Assembly: GCF_002195995.1 (NCBI RefSeq)
Contig: NZ_NHON01000018.1
Coordinates: 50,321-86,971, forward strand
Direction: 5' to 3'
DNA: 36,651 nucleotides
Source: Inquilinus limosus
GTDB taxonomy: Bacteria; Pseudomonadota; Alphaproteobacteria; DSM-16000; Inquilinaceae
The notes beneath the pieces are model-generated. The model saw only the letters and a list, made by a program, of their open reading frames with translations. It was not told where the DNA came from and searched no databases. This document shows positions 1 through 9,850 of the stretch, piece after piece. Numbering within the stretch: position 1 is the first letter of the stretch; each line of letters starts with the position of its first letter. The position numbers and the translations under genes are program-made.

Positions 1-40
1 GGCGGGAGAGGCAACGCGAAAACGCTCGGCATCCCGAGAC

Positions 41-68
41 AAAAGAAAAAGGGGCGCCGCAGCGCCCC
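41..68 (-). terminator. Rho-independent terminator of clpB
   Basis: Read on the minus strand, a 7-bp perfect GC stem (GGGGCGC/GCGCCCC, 51-57 with 62-68, loop of 4) is followed at once by a T-rich tract (complement of 41-50). It lies 15 bases past the clpB stop codon. This is the canonical intrinsic terminator layout. Confidence 0.85.
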
Positions 69-83
69 TTCCCGTCCCGGCCT

Positions 84-2693
<2,610 letters not shown>

Positions 2694-2787
2694 ACACTCT
2701 GTCTCCACTGTCCGGCGCGGTCGTCTTGCTCGAAGCCCGACCCCGCCCTGATCCACGTCATGTGCGATCCGGGAGGATGCAGGACTG

Positions 2788-2816
2788 ATGTAGGGGTGTG
2801 GCCGCGCCGCAACAAG
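2788..2816 (-). promoter_or_regulatory. Probable RpoH (sigma-32) promoter of clpB
   Basis: On the minus strand CTTG (2816-2813) is followed after exactly 17 bases by CCCTACAT (2795-2788). This resembles the alphaproteobacterial heat-shock promoter pattern of CTTG and a C-rich TAT-like -10 box. It predicts a leader of about 90 bases before the clpB ATG. The remainder of 2694-2869 holds no gene. The promoter assignment is inference from spacing, motif and the identity of the gene. Confidence 0.5.
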
Positions 2817-2869
2817 GGCCGTCGCAACCTTCCCGCCGGCAGTAGCGATCGTGTCGCGAAGGCCGGGTC

Positions 2870-3445
2870 TCAGATGCGGTTCAGCGCCAGGCACTCCTTC
2901 GAAAAGCGAACGATCTCCGATGTTAGCGCGGGGCTGAGATCGCGTTTCGGGATGATCAGGCCCTGGATCTCGCTCAGCATCAGATAGATGTGGGTCGGAC
3001 TTTCCTCGACTCCGTGGAAGGCCCGCCATTCCATCCGCGAGCGGGTCCCGTCGGAACGGCAGTCGACGCCCTGCTCGTCAAGGGTAAGATCCACCCGCCC
3101 CTCGAATGTGGCGCCAGGATTGGAACCGATGGTTCGACGGATGGAGCGGCGGAGAATTTGCTGTCGAAAGACGATGCACGCCAATCCAACCAGCATAAGC
3201 CCCAGACAGAAGAACAACACCGTCGAGCGTGTTATATATTTGTCCAGGCCACCTCTCATCAGAGCCAGCAGTGCCAGTCCGATCAACACCCATACGGGAA
3301 ACTCGACAGCAAACCGCTTCCGATTCCTCGCCCTGAGTTCCGGCCGATTGGCCCGAGAGACGCTGAATTCGACATAATCCGATCTGTCGAGGCTATAGGA
3401 GAACTCAATCCGCTTCTGCTCGACGGATGACAGTGGCGTGCTCAA
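2870..3445 (-). CDS. YcxB-like membrane protein
   Basis: This is a small inner-membrane protein of unknown role. From the chosen TTG start it has 191 residues: a cytosolic N-terminal part, two hydrophobic segments (about 48-63 and 74-93), and a C-terminal domain resembling the YcxB-like C-terminal family (LTLDEQGV, then [13 protein letters not shown] and IPKRDL). The frame is open to an ATG at 3622, but that start would overlap the divergent MOSC gene, and the extra 59 residues look like low-quality cysteine/arginine-rich sequence. An AGGA site lies 9 bases before the TTG at 3445, and a promoter-like pair lies just upstream, which favours the short form. The start remains uncertain; the family assignment is moderate. 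Confidence 0.7.
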   Translation of the reverse strand: MSTPLSSVEQKRIEFSYSLDRSDYVEFSVSRANRPELRARNRKRFAVEFPVWVLIGLALLALMRGGLDKYITRSTVLFFCLGLMLVGLACIVFRQQILRRSIRRTIGSNPGATFEGRVDLTLDEQGVDCRSDGTRSRMEWRAFHGVEESPTHIYLMLSEIQGLIIPKRDLSPALTSEIVRFSKECLALNRI

Positions 3446-3472
3446 AATCGGCCATCCTAAAAATTTATGCCA

Positions 3473-3500
3473 AGCATAGCTGGTGAAGTGCCGTCGGCAA
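3473..3500 (-). promoter_or_regulatory. Candidate sigma-70 promoter for the YcxB-like gene
   Basis: On the minus strand TTGCCG (3500-3495) and TATGCT (3478-3473) are 16 bases apart. The predicted transcript starts near 3466, about 20 bases before the TTG start codon. The segment is unusually AT-rich for this genome. Recognised by motif only. Confidence 0.35.
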
Positions 3501-3620
3501 AGCTGAGGGGCGGCTCGCCAGGACGTACCAATCGCGCATAGCGGCGATCCTCGGCGCGCTGATTGTTTCCGCTGGCGATAACGCGCTAGGGTTTTCTCCC
3601 GTATCGTCGGATCGACCGCC

Positions 3621-4379
3621 ATGACCGCCGCCCGCCTCGTCGACCTGTACCGCTACCCCGTCAAGGGTCTGGCCGGGCAGAAGCTCGCTGCCGCCGATCT
3701 GTCGTCCGGCGGGACCCTGCCGCATGACCGGCGCTTCGCTATCGTCCACGGCGCCAGCCAGTGCGACCCGACGGCACCGAGCTGGCAGCCGAAGCGGCAG
3801 TTCCTGCAGTTGATGACTGATGAGAGACTGGCCCTGCTGGGCATCGACTATGACGACGCCACCGAGGCGCTGACGCTGAAGCGCGACGGCAAGCAGGTGG
3901 CGCGCGGCCTGCTGTCGATGCCGATCGGGCAGGAGTTGATCAACCAGTTCCTGAATGCCTTCATGAAGGATGCGCGCGGCGCGCTGAAGATCGTCGCCGC
4001 CCCCGGCATCGCCTTCACCGACAAGCCGGAGAAGCTGGTCTCGCTGATCAACCAGGCCTCGGTGAAGGACATCGAGCGGGTGACGCGCGCCCCGGTCGAC
4101 CCGCGGCGCTTCCGCGGCAACCTGATCCTTGGCGGCCTGCCGGCCTGGGCCGAGTTCGACTGGATCGGGCGGGAGCTGACGATCGGATCGGCGCGGCTGA
4201 AGGTCGTGTCACGGATCACCCGCTGCGCCGCCACCAATGTCAACCCGGCGACCGGCGAGCGCGACCTGAACATCCCGAAGGCACTGATGACCGGCTTCCG
4301 CCACGCCGATTGCGGCATCTATGTCGAGGTGATCGGAGAGGGCCGGATCGCGCAGGGAGACACGCTGACGGTCGCTTAG
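3621..4379 (+). CDS. MOSC-domain protein
   Basis: This 252-residue protein has the two-part architecture of MOSC proteins: an N-terminal MOSC beta-barrel (LVDLYRYPVKGL at the start, then LPHDRRFAIV) and a C-terminal MOSC domain with the conserved cysteine in ITRCAATNVNP (Cys202), the residue proposed to carry sulfur or ligate molybdenum cofactor in this family. By analogy with YcbX/mARC relatives it may act on N-hydroxylated compounds, but the substrate cannot be told from sequence. No ferredoxin domain is fused, unlike YcbX. The ATG at 3621 lacks a strong ribosome site. It is divergent from the YcxB-like gene. Confidence 0.85.
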   Translation: MTAARLVDLYRYPVKGLAGQKLAAADLSSGGTLPHDRRFAIVHGASQCDPTAPSWQPKRQFLQLMTDERLALLGIDYDDATEALTLKRDGKQVARGLLSMPIGQELINQFLNAFMKDARGALKIVAAPGIAFTDKPEKLVSLINQASVKDIERVTRAPVDPRRFRGNLILGGLPAWAEFDWIGRELTIGSARLKVVSRITRCAATNVNPATGERDLNIPKALMTGFRHADCGIYVEVIGEGRIAQGDTLTVA

Positions 4380-4402
4380 GCCGCCGGCAGGCAACAGCAG
4401 TC

Positions 4403-4440
4403 TTGACCGGACGAGGATCGATCGCATGTTATTACATGCG
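4403..4440 (+). promoter_or_regulatory. Promoter and palindromic operator of the AbrB-Doc module
   Basis: TTGACC (4403-4408) and TGTTAT (4427-4432) form a -35/-10 pair 18 bases apart. A perfect palindrome with 7-bp arms (CGCATGT at 4423-4429, ACATGCG at 4434-4440, 4-base centre) lies across the -10 box. A repressor bound here would block RNA polymerase, as expected for an autoregulated toxin-antitoxin operon whose antitoxin is a DNA-binding AbrB-type protein. Confidence 0.55.
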
Positions 4441-4463
4441 TGATCACGATCCTTGAGGTTCCC

Positions 4464-4688
4464 ATGGTCGCCCTGAAGCTGCGCGCGATCGGCAATTCCG
4501 TCGGAGCGGTCCTGCCCAAGGATGTGCTGACCAGGCTGCATGTCCAGGAAGGCGACACGCTCTACCTGACCGAGGCGCCGGACGGCTACCGGCTGACGCC
4601 CTACGACCCCGACTTCGAGGCGCAGATGGACGCCGCCCGCAAGGTGATGAAGAAGCGGCGCAACCTGCTGCGGGAGCTGGCGAAGTAG
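4464..4688 (+). CDS. AbrB/MazE-type antitoxin
   Basis: This 74-residue protein matches the swapped-hairpin AbrB/MazE/SpoVT DNA-binding fold: LKLRAIGNSVGAVLPKDVL followed by LHVQEGDTLYLTEAPDGYRL. The C-terminal charged helix (DARRKVMKKRR-like, about 52-70) is the part that usually binds and neutralises the toxin. The frame opens at a GTG at 4440, but the ATG at 4464 is chosen because GAGG lies 5 bases before it and homology begins there. The next gene starts directly after the stop codon, so the two are translationally coupled. It probably represses its own promoter through the palindrome at 4423-4440. Confidence 0.85.
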   Translation: MVALKLRAIGNSVGAVLPKDVLTRLHVQEGDTLYLTEAPDGYRLTPYDPDFEAQMDAARKVMKKRRNLLRELAK

Positions 4689-5081
4689 GTGGACGCGCCG
4701 CGCTGGATCAGCCGCGCGGTCGTCCTGGCGCTGCATGACGAGCAGCTGGCGGAGCATGGCGGCGCCCCGGGCCTGCGCGATGCCGGCCTGCTGGACTCCG
4801 CCCTCGACCGGCCGCGCAACCTGCTCGCCTATGGTGCGCCCGATCTCGCGGCCCTCGCCGCCGCCTATGGCTTCGGCCTGATCCGGAACCACCCCTTCGT
4901 CGACGGCAACAAGCGGGTGGCCTTCGTGGTCACCGAAACCTTCCTGGCCCTCGCGGGGCAGGAGATCGCCGCGGACGATGCCGAATGCCTGACGATCTGG
5001 CTGGCCCTGGCGGCCGGCGAGGTGTCGGAGGATGAGCTCGCGGCCTGGCTGAGGCCGCGGCTCATCCCCCTGCAGCCATAG
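4689..5081 (+). CDS. doc: Death-on-curing (Doc/Fic family) toxin
   Basis: The 130-residue protein carries the Fic-fold active-site motif HPFVDGNKR (68-76). The phage P1 Doc toxin of this family phosphorylates elongation factor EF-Tu and stops translation. The lysine in GNKR and the short length point to the Doc branch rather than an AMP-transferring Fic enzyme. The N-terminal part (ALHDEQLAEHGG, then GLRDAGLLDSALDRP) is also typical. The start is a GTG at 4689, immediately after the antitoxin stop codon, with no base between. The partner is AbrB-like instead of the Phd antitoxin of P1, an arrangement common in chromosomal modules. No truncation is seen, so the toxin is probably functional. 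Confidence 0.9.
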   Translation: MDAPRWISRAVVLALHDEQLAEHGGAPGLRDAGLLDSALDRPRNLLAYGAPDLAALAAAYGFGLIRNHPFVDGNKRVAFVVTETFLALAGQEIAADDAECLTIWLALAAGEVSEDELAAWLRPRLIPLQP

Positions 5082-5090
5082 TCGCGACGG

Positions 5091-6104
5091 TTACGGCCGC
5101 ACCGGACCGGTGCCCGCTCCCGTGGCCTCAATGGCCGTGGCGATCTCGGCGACATCCTCCGGCGTCAGCTCCAGCGTCGCGGCGTCGAGCCAGCCATCGA
5201 CCTGCGCCGGGCCGCGGGCGCCGACGATGGCGGCGGTGACCGCCGGCCAGGCCAGCGTCCAGGCCACCGCCACGGCGGCGACCGAGGTGCCGCGGCGCGC
5301 CGCCACCGGCTTCAGCGCCTCGGCCAGCGCCAGGTTGCGGGCCAGGCCGTCACCGGTGAAATGCGGCGAGCGCGAGCGCCAGTCGTCCTTCGGCAGCGCC
5401 GCCGCCCGCTCCGCCGTGAAGGCGCCGGTCAGCAGGCCGGACTGCATCGGGCTGTAGACGATGACGCCGGTGTCGTGCTTCGCGCACCAGGGCAACTCCG
5501 CCGCCCCGATGTCGCGCCGGATCGCCGAGAAGGGCGGCTGCAGCGTGTCGACGTGGCCGACCGCCTCGGCCCGCGCCAGCAGCTCGACATTGTGGTTGGA
5601 CAGGCCGACGGCCCGCACCTTCCCTTCCGCCTTGAGGTCGAGGAAGGTCTGCCATAGCGTCTCGATCGACGTGCCGTCCTCGGCCGGCCAATGCAGCTGG
5701 TACAGGTCGATCCGCTCGACCCCGAGCCGCCGCAGCGAAGCCTCGACCTCGCGCCGCAGGCTGGCGGGGGCGCCGACGCGCTTCGGCACCGCCGTGCGGT
5801 TGGCCTCGTCCCAGATCAGCCCACCCTTGGTGAAGACATAGGGCCGCTTGTCCGCCGGGATCTCGCGCAGGGCGCGGCCGACGATCTCCTCGGAATGGCC
5901 GAGGCCGTAGACGGCGGCGGTGTCGATCCAGTTGATGCCGACCGCGGCGGCGTGGCGGATGGCGGCAACCGAGGCGTCGTCGTCCTGCTCGCCCCAGGCG
6001 GCGGCCCAGCCGGAGCCGCCGATCGCCCAGGCGCCGAAGCCGACCCGGGTGATCGCCATGTCGGTGGTGCCGAAACGCCGCGTCGGCAGGTGGGTCTCGC
6101 TCAT
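5091..6104 (-). CDS. Aldo/keto reductase
   Basis: This is a 337-residue cytosolic NADPH-dependent oxidoreductase of the aldo/keto reductase family, with a TIM-barrel fold. The catalytic tetrad can be seen: Asp61 and Tyr66 in WIDTAAVYGLGHSEEIVG, Lys93 in VFTKGG, and His138 in LYQLHWP. The sequence resembles the AKR11/YhdN-type general stress and sugar-aldehyde reductases, but the substrate is not inferable. The ATG at 6104 has a GGGAG site upstream. It is divergent from a LysR regulator across 117 bases containing operator-like repeats, so control by that regulator is likely. The stop lies only 9 bases from the convergent doc stop. Confidence 0.92.
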   Translation of the reverse strand: MSETHLPTRRFGTTDMAITRVGFGAWAIGGSGWAAAWGEQDDDASVAAIRHAAAVGINWIDTAAVYGLGHSEEIVGRALREIPADKRPYVFTKGGLIWDEANRTAVPKRVGAPASLRREVEASLRRLGVERIDLYQLHWPAEDGTSIETLWQTFLDLKAEGKVRAVGLSNHNVELLARAEAVGHVDTLQPPFSAIRRDIGAAELPWCAKHDTGVIVYSPMQSGLLTGAFTAERAAALPKDDWRSRSPHFTGDGLARNLALAEALKPVAARRGTSVAAVAVAWTLAWPAVTAAIVGARGPAQVDGWLDAATLELTPEDVAEIATAIEATGAGTGPVRP

Positions 6105-6143
6105 CGGTCTGCTCCCGTCATGTCAGACATGGAGAATGACGGC

Positions 6144-6186
6144 ATCGCATTCAGCGTTCCAATTGAATGTTCAGATCGCATTCAGC
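6144..6186. promoter_or_regulatory. LysR-type operator region between the AKR gene and lysR
   Basis: The 12-mer ATCGCATTCAGC occurs twice, at 6144-6155 and 6175-6186, exactly 31 bp apart, which is three helical turns. Between them TGAATG (6164-6169) is the inverse of CATTCA in the first copy (6148-6153), giving a dyad. Repeated half-sites on one face of the helix are the expected arrangement for a tetrameric LysR regulator controlling a divergent target. Confidence 0.5.
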
Positions 6187-6221
6187 ATGATCCGAGAACA
6201 ATCGCAGGATCGGGCGCACCC

Positions 6222-7148
6222 ATGGATCTGAGGCAGCTGGAGCATTTCCTGGCGGTGGCGGAGGAGCAGCATTTCACCCGCGCCGCCCGGCGGGTGAACA
6301 TCGTGCAGTCCGGCCTGTCGGCCTCGATCCGGGCGCTGGAGGAAGAGCTGGGCGCGCCGCTGTTCATCCGCAGCACCCGGCGGGTGGACCTGACCGCCGC
6401 CGGCCGGGTGCTGGCCGAGGAGGCGCGGCGGGTGCTGGCCGCGGCGCAGGGCGCCCGCGACGCCGTGGCCCAGGTGCAGGGCCTGGCCCGCGGCCGGCTG
6501 GCGATCGGCACCACCCACAGCCTGGCACCCTTCGTCGACCTGCCGGAGCTGCTGGCCCGCTTCCACGCCGCCCATCCGGGGGTCGAGATCCGGCTGTGCC
6601 AGGGTGGATCGGACCGGCTGTTCGAGAAGCTGCGCGACAGCCGGGTGGACCTGGCCTTCGTGCCGATGCAGCCGGCGCCGCCGCCCGATGTGCAGGCCAC
6701 CATGCTGGCCTGTGAGGAGCTGGTGGCCGCCTGCCGCCACGACCATCCGCTGGCCGGCCGCAAGAACGTACCTCTCAGTCGCTTGGGCCGCGAGACCTTC
6801 GTCGATTTCCAGACCGACTGGGGCACCCGCCAGCTGGTCGACCAGGCCTTCGCCCGCATCCGGGTGGAGCGCCGCACCGGCTTCGAGGTCAACGACCTGC
6901 CGACCGCGCTGGACCTCGTCGCCCTCGGACTCGGCATCGCCCTGGTGCCGGAAGCGATCATCGCCGCGCATCCGGCCGACCCGCATCGCCCGCCGCTGGC
7001 GGTGGCGACACTGGCCCCGCCCGAGATCTGCTGGGAGCTGGGCGTCGCCCATGCCGAGCGCGGCGCCGGCGACGGCCCGGTCAATCCCGCGGCCCGGGCC
7101 TTCCTGGCGCTGATGGAGTCGGAGCGCGTGGCCGCCGCGGCAGCGTGA
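6222..7148 (+). CDS. LysR-family transcriptional regulator (AKR-linked)
   Basis: The 308-residue protein has an N-terminal winged helix-turn-helix (about 1-60: LRQLEHFLAVAEEQHFTRAARRVNIVQSGLSASIRALEEELG) linked to a LysR substrate-binding domain (about 90-300). The long alpha-helical linker is visible at about 60-88. It starts at the ATG at 6222; the frame is open far upstream only because of the high GC content. It faces the aldo/keto reductase gene across a repeat-rich promoter, so it probably regulates that gene and itself. The effector is unknown. Confidence 0.93.
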   Translation: MDLRQLEHFLAVAEEQHFTRAARRVNIVQSGLSASIRALEEELGAPLFIRSTRRVDLTAAGRVLAEEARRVLAAAQGARDAVAQVQGLARGRLAIGTTHSLAPFVDLPELLARFHAAHPGVEIRLCQGGSDRLFEKLRDSRVDLAFVPMQPAPPPDVQATMLACEELVAACRHDHPLAGRKNVPLSRLGRETFVDFQTDWGTRQLVDQAFARIRVERRTGFEVNDLPTALDLVALGLGIALVPEAIIAAHPADPHRPPLAVATLAPPEICWELGVAHAERGAGDGPVNPAARAFLALMESERVAAAAA

Positions 7149-7199
7149 GGGGGCGAAGGGCTGATCGAAGACCGACGTTCCGAACGCCTATCCTTCACC

Positions 7200-7285
7200 G
7201 TCATTGCGAGGAGGCGAAGCCGACGAAGCAATCCAGGGGCCGGTGCGCATTGGCCCCTGGATTGCTTCGCTGCGCTCGCAATGAC
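7200..7285. repeat. REPIN-like element, copy 1 (T:A subtype)
   Basis: This is an 86-bp intergenic palindrome beginning GTCATTGCGAG and ending CTCGCAATGAC. Each half is itself a hairpin (ATTGC pairing with GCAAT within the arm). The left arm is longer and contains a small inner hairpin (GGCGAAGCC); the right arm is shorter (GCGCAGCG). A spacer of about 10 bases separates the halves. It lies between lysR and the convergent nitroreductase gene. Three related copies are in the window. Confidence 0.85.
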
Positions 7286-7320
7286 TGTGCAGGGCTTCGA
7301 GGCTGGGAAAGTACGGCCCT

Positions 7321-7905
7321 TCAGGCCACCTGGACCAGCGGACCGGACCACTCCGAGACCACGTCGGACAGCGCCGGGCGCGGGCGGTCCTCCATCGGCT
7401 CGGACGGGGTGCCGAGATAGATGAAGCCGAGGATCTTGTCGGTCGCCGGGTCGTGGCCCAGCAGCTCGACGATCCTCGGGTGGAAGGCCGGCCAGCCGGT
7501 GATCCAGCTGCCGCAGAAACCCTGGGCGTGCGCCGCCATCAGGATGTTCTGGCACAGCGCGCCGCCGGACAGGATCTGCTCCAGCTCCGGGATCTTGCCG
7601 GGCTGCGGCTTGTGGGTGATCACCAGCAGCAGCGGCGCCAGGGCCGGCTTCTGCCGCATTGCCTCGATCTGCGCCTCGTTGGCCTCGGCGTTCTCGCGGG
7701 CGAAGATCTCCGCCATCGTCTCGCCGAGGCGCCGCTGCCCGTCCTTGCGCAGCACCTGGATGCGCCAGGGCGCCAGCTTGCCGTGGTCCGGTACCCGCGT
7801 GCCGGCCCGCAGGATCCGCTCCAGCGCCGCGGCGTCGGGCCCCGGCTCGACCATGTTGCGGGCCGGCACCGAGCGGCGCTTCAGCAGAAGGTCCAACGCG
7901 TCCAT
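7321..7905 (-). CDS. YdjA-like nitroreductase family protein
   Basis: This is a 194-residue FMN-dependent NAD(P)H oxidoreductase of the nitroreductase superfamily. The N-terminal LLLKRRSVPARN and PDHGKLAPWRIQVL signatures, and AHAQGFCGSWITGWPAFHPRIVELLG further on, are close to the short YdjA subgroup, which has a minimal fold and an unknown physiological substrate. The ATG at 7905 is chosen over the longer open frame (to 8127) because AAGGGG lies 7 bases upstream and the extension runs through a repeat element. It stands alone between two REPIN-like elements, so it is probably transcribed separately. Confidence 0.9.
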   Translation of the reverse strand: MDALDLLLKRRSVPARNMVEPGPDAAALERILRAGTRVPDHGKLAPWRIQVLRKDGQRRLGETMAEIFARENAEANEAQIEAMRQKPALAPLLLVITHKPQPGKIPELEQILSGGALCQNILMAAHAQGFCGSWITGWPAFHPRIVELLGHDPATDKILGFIYLGTPSEPMEDRPRPALSDVVSEWSGPLVQVA

Positions 7906-7920
7906 CTCGCACCCCTTGCC

Positions 7921-8016
7921 GTCATCGCGAGGAGCGCAGCGACGTGGCGATCCAGGGCCTCTTGTCTCGACTATCGAGCCGCTGGATGGCCACGCCCCTG
8001 CGGGGCTCGCCATGAC
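7921..8016. repeat. REPIN-like element, copy 2 (mixed subtype)
   Basis: A 96-bp inverted pair of hairpins. The left arm has the stem ATCGC/GCGAT; the right arm has ATGGC/GCCAT. Pairing is therefore intact within each arm but broken between arms at the variable position. The right arm also has an inner CCCC/GGGG hairpin, as in copy 3. It lies directly upstream of the nitroreductase start. Confidence 0.8.
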
Positions 8017-8077
8017 GATCATTGTGAGTCCATCTAGTTGAGATTCACTCTCAACAACCAACATAAGGGCACCCGGA

Positions 8078-8746
8078 TCAGAAATCCAGGTCGCGGTAAT
8101 GCGCCGGCGCCGGAATGCCGGGAACATGGTCCTCCAGCAGCGGCCGGAAGCTGGGGCGGGACTTTATGCGCGAATACCATTGCCGCGCCTCGGGGTGGCT
8201 GTCCCAGGGCACGTCGCCGAGATAGTCGACCACCGAGAGATGGGCGGCGGCGGCGATGTCGGCCAGGCTGAACTCGTCCCCCGCCAGCCAGCGCCGCGAT
8301 TCGGCGAGGTAGGAGATGTAGTCGAGGTGGTAGTGCACGTTCTGCCGGCCGGCGCGGATCGCATCCGAACTGGGCTGGCCGCTGCGCGTCACCCGCTTCA
8401 TGAACTTCTCGCCGACGAGGTTCTCGGTGACCTCGCGGCCGAACTTCTGGTCGAACCAGACCAGCAGGCGCCGGGTCTCGGCCCGCGCCAGGGTGGTGTC
8501 GCCCAGCAGCGGCACCTCGGGATGCATCTCCTCCATGTACTCGACGATGACCCAGACATCGGTCAGCGTCGTGCCGTCCGGCTCGATCAGCAGCGGCACC
8601 TCGCCCGTCGGATTGAGGGCGAGGAACTCCTCGCGGCGCTCCCAGACCCGCTCGACCTTGATGTCGCAATGCAGGTCCTTCTCGGCCAGCAGCAGCCGGA
8701 CGATGCGGGACTGGGCGGAGAGCCAGATGTGATAGAGGGTTCGCAT
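8078..8746 (-). CDS. fzlA: GST-fold protein, probably the FtsZ-binding FzlA
   Basis: The 222-residue protein has an N-terminal thioredoxin-like domain (1-80, with the cis-proline loop GEVPLL) and an all-helical C-terminal GST domain. It would usually be called a glutathione S-transferase. However, the pattern WFDQKFGREV, WLAGDEFSLADIAAAAHLSVVDYLGDVPW and the tail SRPSFRPLL...HYRDLDF agrees with the FzlA family of Alphaproteobacteria. FzlA has a GST fold without evident glutathione binding and uses its conserved C-terminal tail to bind FtsZ and promote septal wall synthesis. The FzlA call rests on remembered family features, not an alignment. If wrong, it is an ordinary GST of unknown substrate. 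It starts at the ATG at 8746. Confidence 0.65.
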   Translation of the reverse strand: MRTLYHIWLSAQSRIVRLLLAEKDLHCDIKVERVWERREEFLALNPTGEVPLLIEPDGTTLTDVWVIVEYMEEMHPEVPLLGDTTLARAETRRLLVWFDQKFGREVTENLVGEKFMKRVTRSGQPSSDAIRAGRQNVHYHLDYISYLAESRRWLAGDEFSLADIAAAAHLSVVDYLGDVPWDSHPEARQWYSRIKSRPSFRPLLEDHVPGIPAPAHYRDLDF

Positions 8747-8880
8747 GGCGCGCGAACTCTAACCGATCGCACGGAGTTTCGGTAAGGGCCGCGTTGCGCT
8801 GCGCCGGCACATGCCACCCCCGCGCCGATGCCGGGAACCAATCGGTTTGATCATGCCTGCGGCCCGGCTGCGACGCCGAG

Positions 8881-9732
8881 TCACGCCGCCACCGGCAGGC
8901 GGAACGCGGCGGCGAGGCCGCGCAGCGCGCCGGACAGCCGCGCGTCGGACAGGCGGGAATGCAGCGTCACCTCGCTCGACGTCAGCGCCGGCAGGCCGAG
9001 CCGCGGCCCGATATCGACCGTGCCGGGCGGCGCCGTCCGGCGGGCCAGGGGCGAGACGCCGAGCCCGGCCATGGCCGCCGCTGCGACAGCGGCACCGCCG
9101 CCGCCGACGAAGACCTCCACCCAGGGAACGCCGACCGCATCGAGCGCGCGCAACGCCGCGACCCGCACGCCGCAGCGCTCCCTGTGAGTGACGAGCGGCA
9201 GGGGTTCGCCCGGCCGATGATGCCAGCCGGTCGAGGCGAACCAGCCGAACTCGTCGCGGAACAGCACCTCGCCGTCGCGGCGGCCGGCGTCACGGCGGAC
9301 GATCACCGCGTCGAGCGCCCCGGAATCGTATTCCTGGAGCAGATCCAGCGACGAGTCGAGGCGGACCTCCAGCGCCAGGCCAGGCCCCTGCCCCGCCACC
9401 CGGGCCAGCAGCATCGGCAGCTCCGGCCCCGCGACATGGTCGCTGATGCCCAGCACCAGGCGCTGCGGCCCGGCGGTGACCGCGGCCAGCGCCTCGTCCT
9501 GCGCCTCCAGCAGCCGCCGGGCGCGCGGCAGGAAGGCCTCGCCCTGCGGGGTCAGCCGCACCAGCCGGGGCGTGCGCTCGAACAGCCGGATGCCGAGCCG
9601 GTCCTCCAGCCGCTTCAGCCGCAGGCTGATGCCGGACTGGGTGGCGCCGAGCGCGTCGGCCGCCCGGGTGAAGCTGCCGTGGTCGGCGACCAGGACGAAG
9701 GCCTGAACGGCATCGAGATCGAGGGCGCGCAT
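8881..9732 (-). CDS. LysR-family transcriptional regulator (tautomerase-linked)
   Basis: A 283-residue LysR regulator: winged helix-turn-helix at about 1-65 (LDAVQAFVLVADHGSFTRAADALGATQSGISLRLKRLEDRLG), then a substrate-binding domain containing VLGISDHVAGPELP and GGGGAAVAAAAMAGLGVSPL. It is slightly shorter than the usual ~300 residues but complete. It starts at 9732 and is divergent from the tautomerase gene across 118 bases with two tandem perfect palindromes of the T-N11-A type. It very likely controls the tautomerase and perhaps the FAD oxidoreductase behind it. Confidence 0.92.
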   Translation of the reverse strand: MRALDLDAVQAFVLVADHGSFTRAADALGATQSGISLRLKRLEDRLGIRLFERTPRLVRLTPQGEAFLPRARRLLEAQDEALAAVTAGPQRLVLGISDHVAGPELPMLLARVAGQGPGLALEVRLDSSLDLLQEYDSGALDAVIVRRDAGRRDGEVLFRDEFGWFASTGWHHRPGEPLPLVTHRERCGVRVAALRALDAVGVPWVEVFVGGGGAAVAAAAMAGLGVSPLARRTAPPGTVDIGPRLGLPALTSSEVTLHSRLSDARLSGALRGLAAAFRLPVAA

Positions 9733-9741
9733 GGCTTCATC

Positions 9742-9790
9742 ATTTCAAACTGAAATCACTGATAGTGATATCAAGTTCATTCCGAAATGA
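9742..9790. promoter_or_regulatory. Tandem LysR-type operators between lysR and the tautomerase gene
   Basis: Two perfect 15-bp palindromes abut: ATTTCA-AAC-TGAAAT (9742-9756) and ATCACT-GAT-AGTGAT (9755-9769), each with 6-bp arms, a 3-base centre and the T-N11-A LysR signature. A third weaker dyad, TCATT-CCGA-AATGA, follows at 9777-9790. The segment is AT-rich against a GC-rich background, as expected of an operator/promoter. Confidence 0.6.
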
Positions 9791-9850
9791 TCAAGGCCGC
9801 GCTACATCTGCATTACCGCGGCACCCGCCGCCCGACATCGGAGACACGCC

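Noticed and set aside
2694-3029. N-terminal extension of clpB by 112 residues.
   Set aside because: It has no ClpB homology, it crosses the likely promoter, and a good ribosome site precedes the internal ATG.
7200-7285. REPIN-like elements read as intrinsic terminators.
   Set aside because: None has a T-tract, two lie outside 3' ends, and the arm structure fits a repeat family better.
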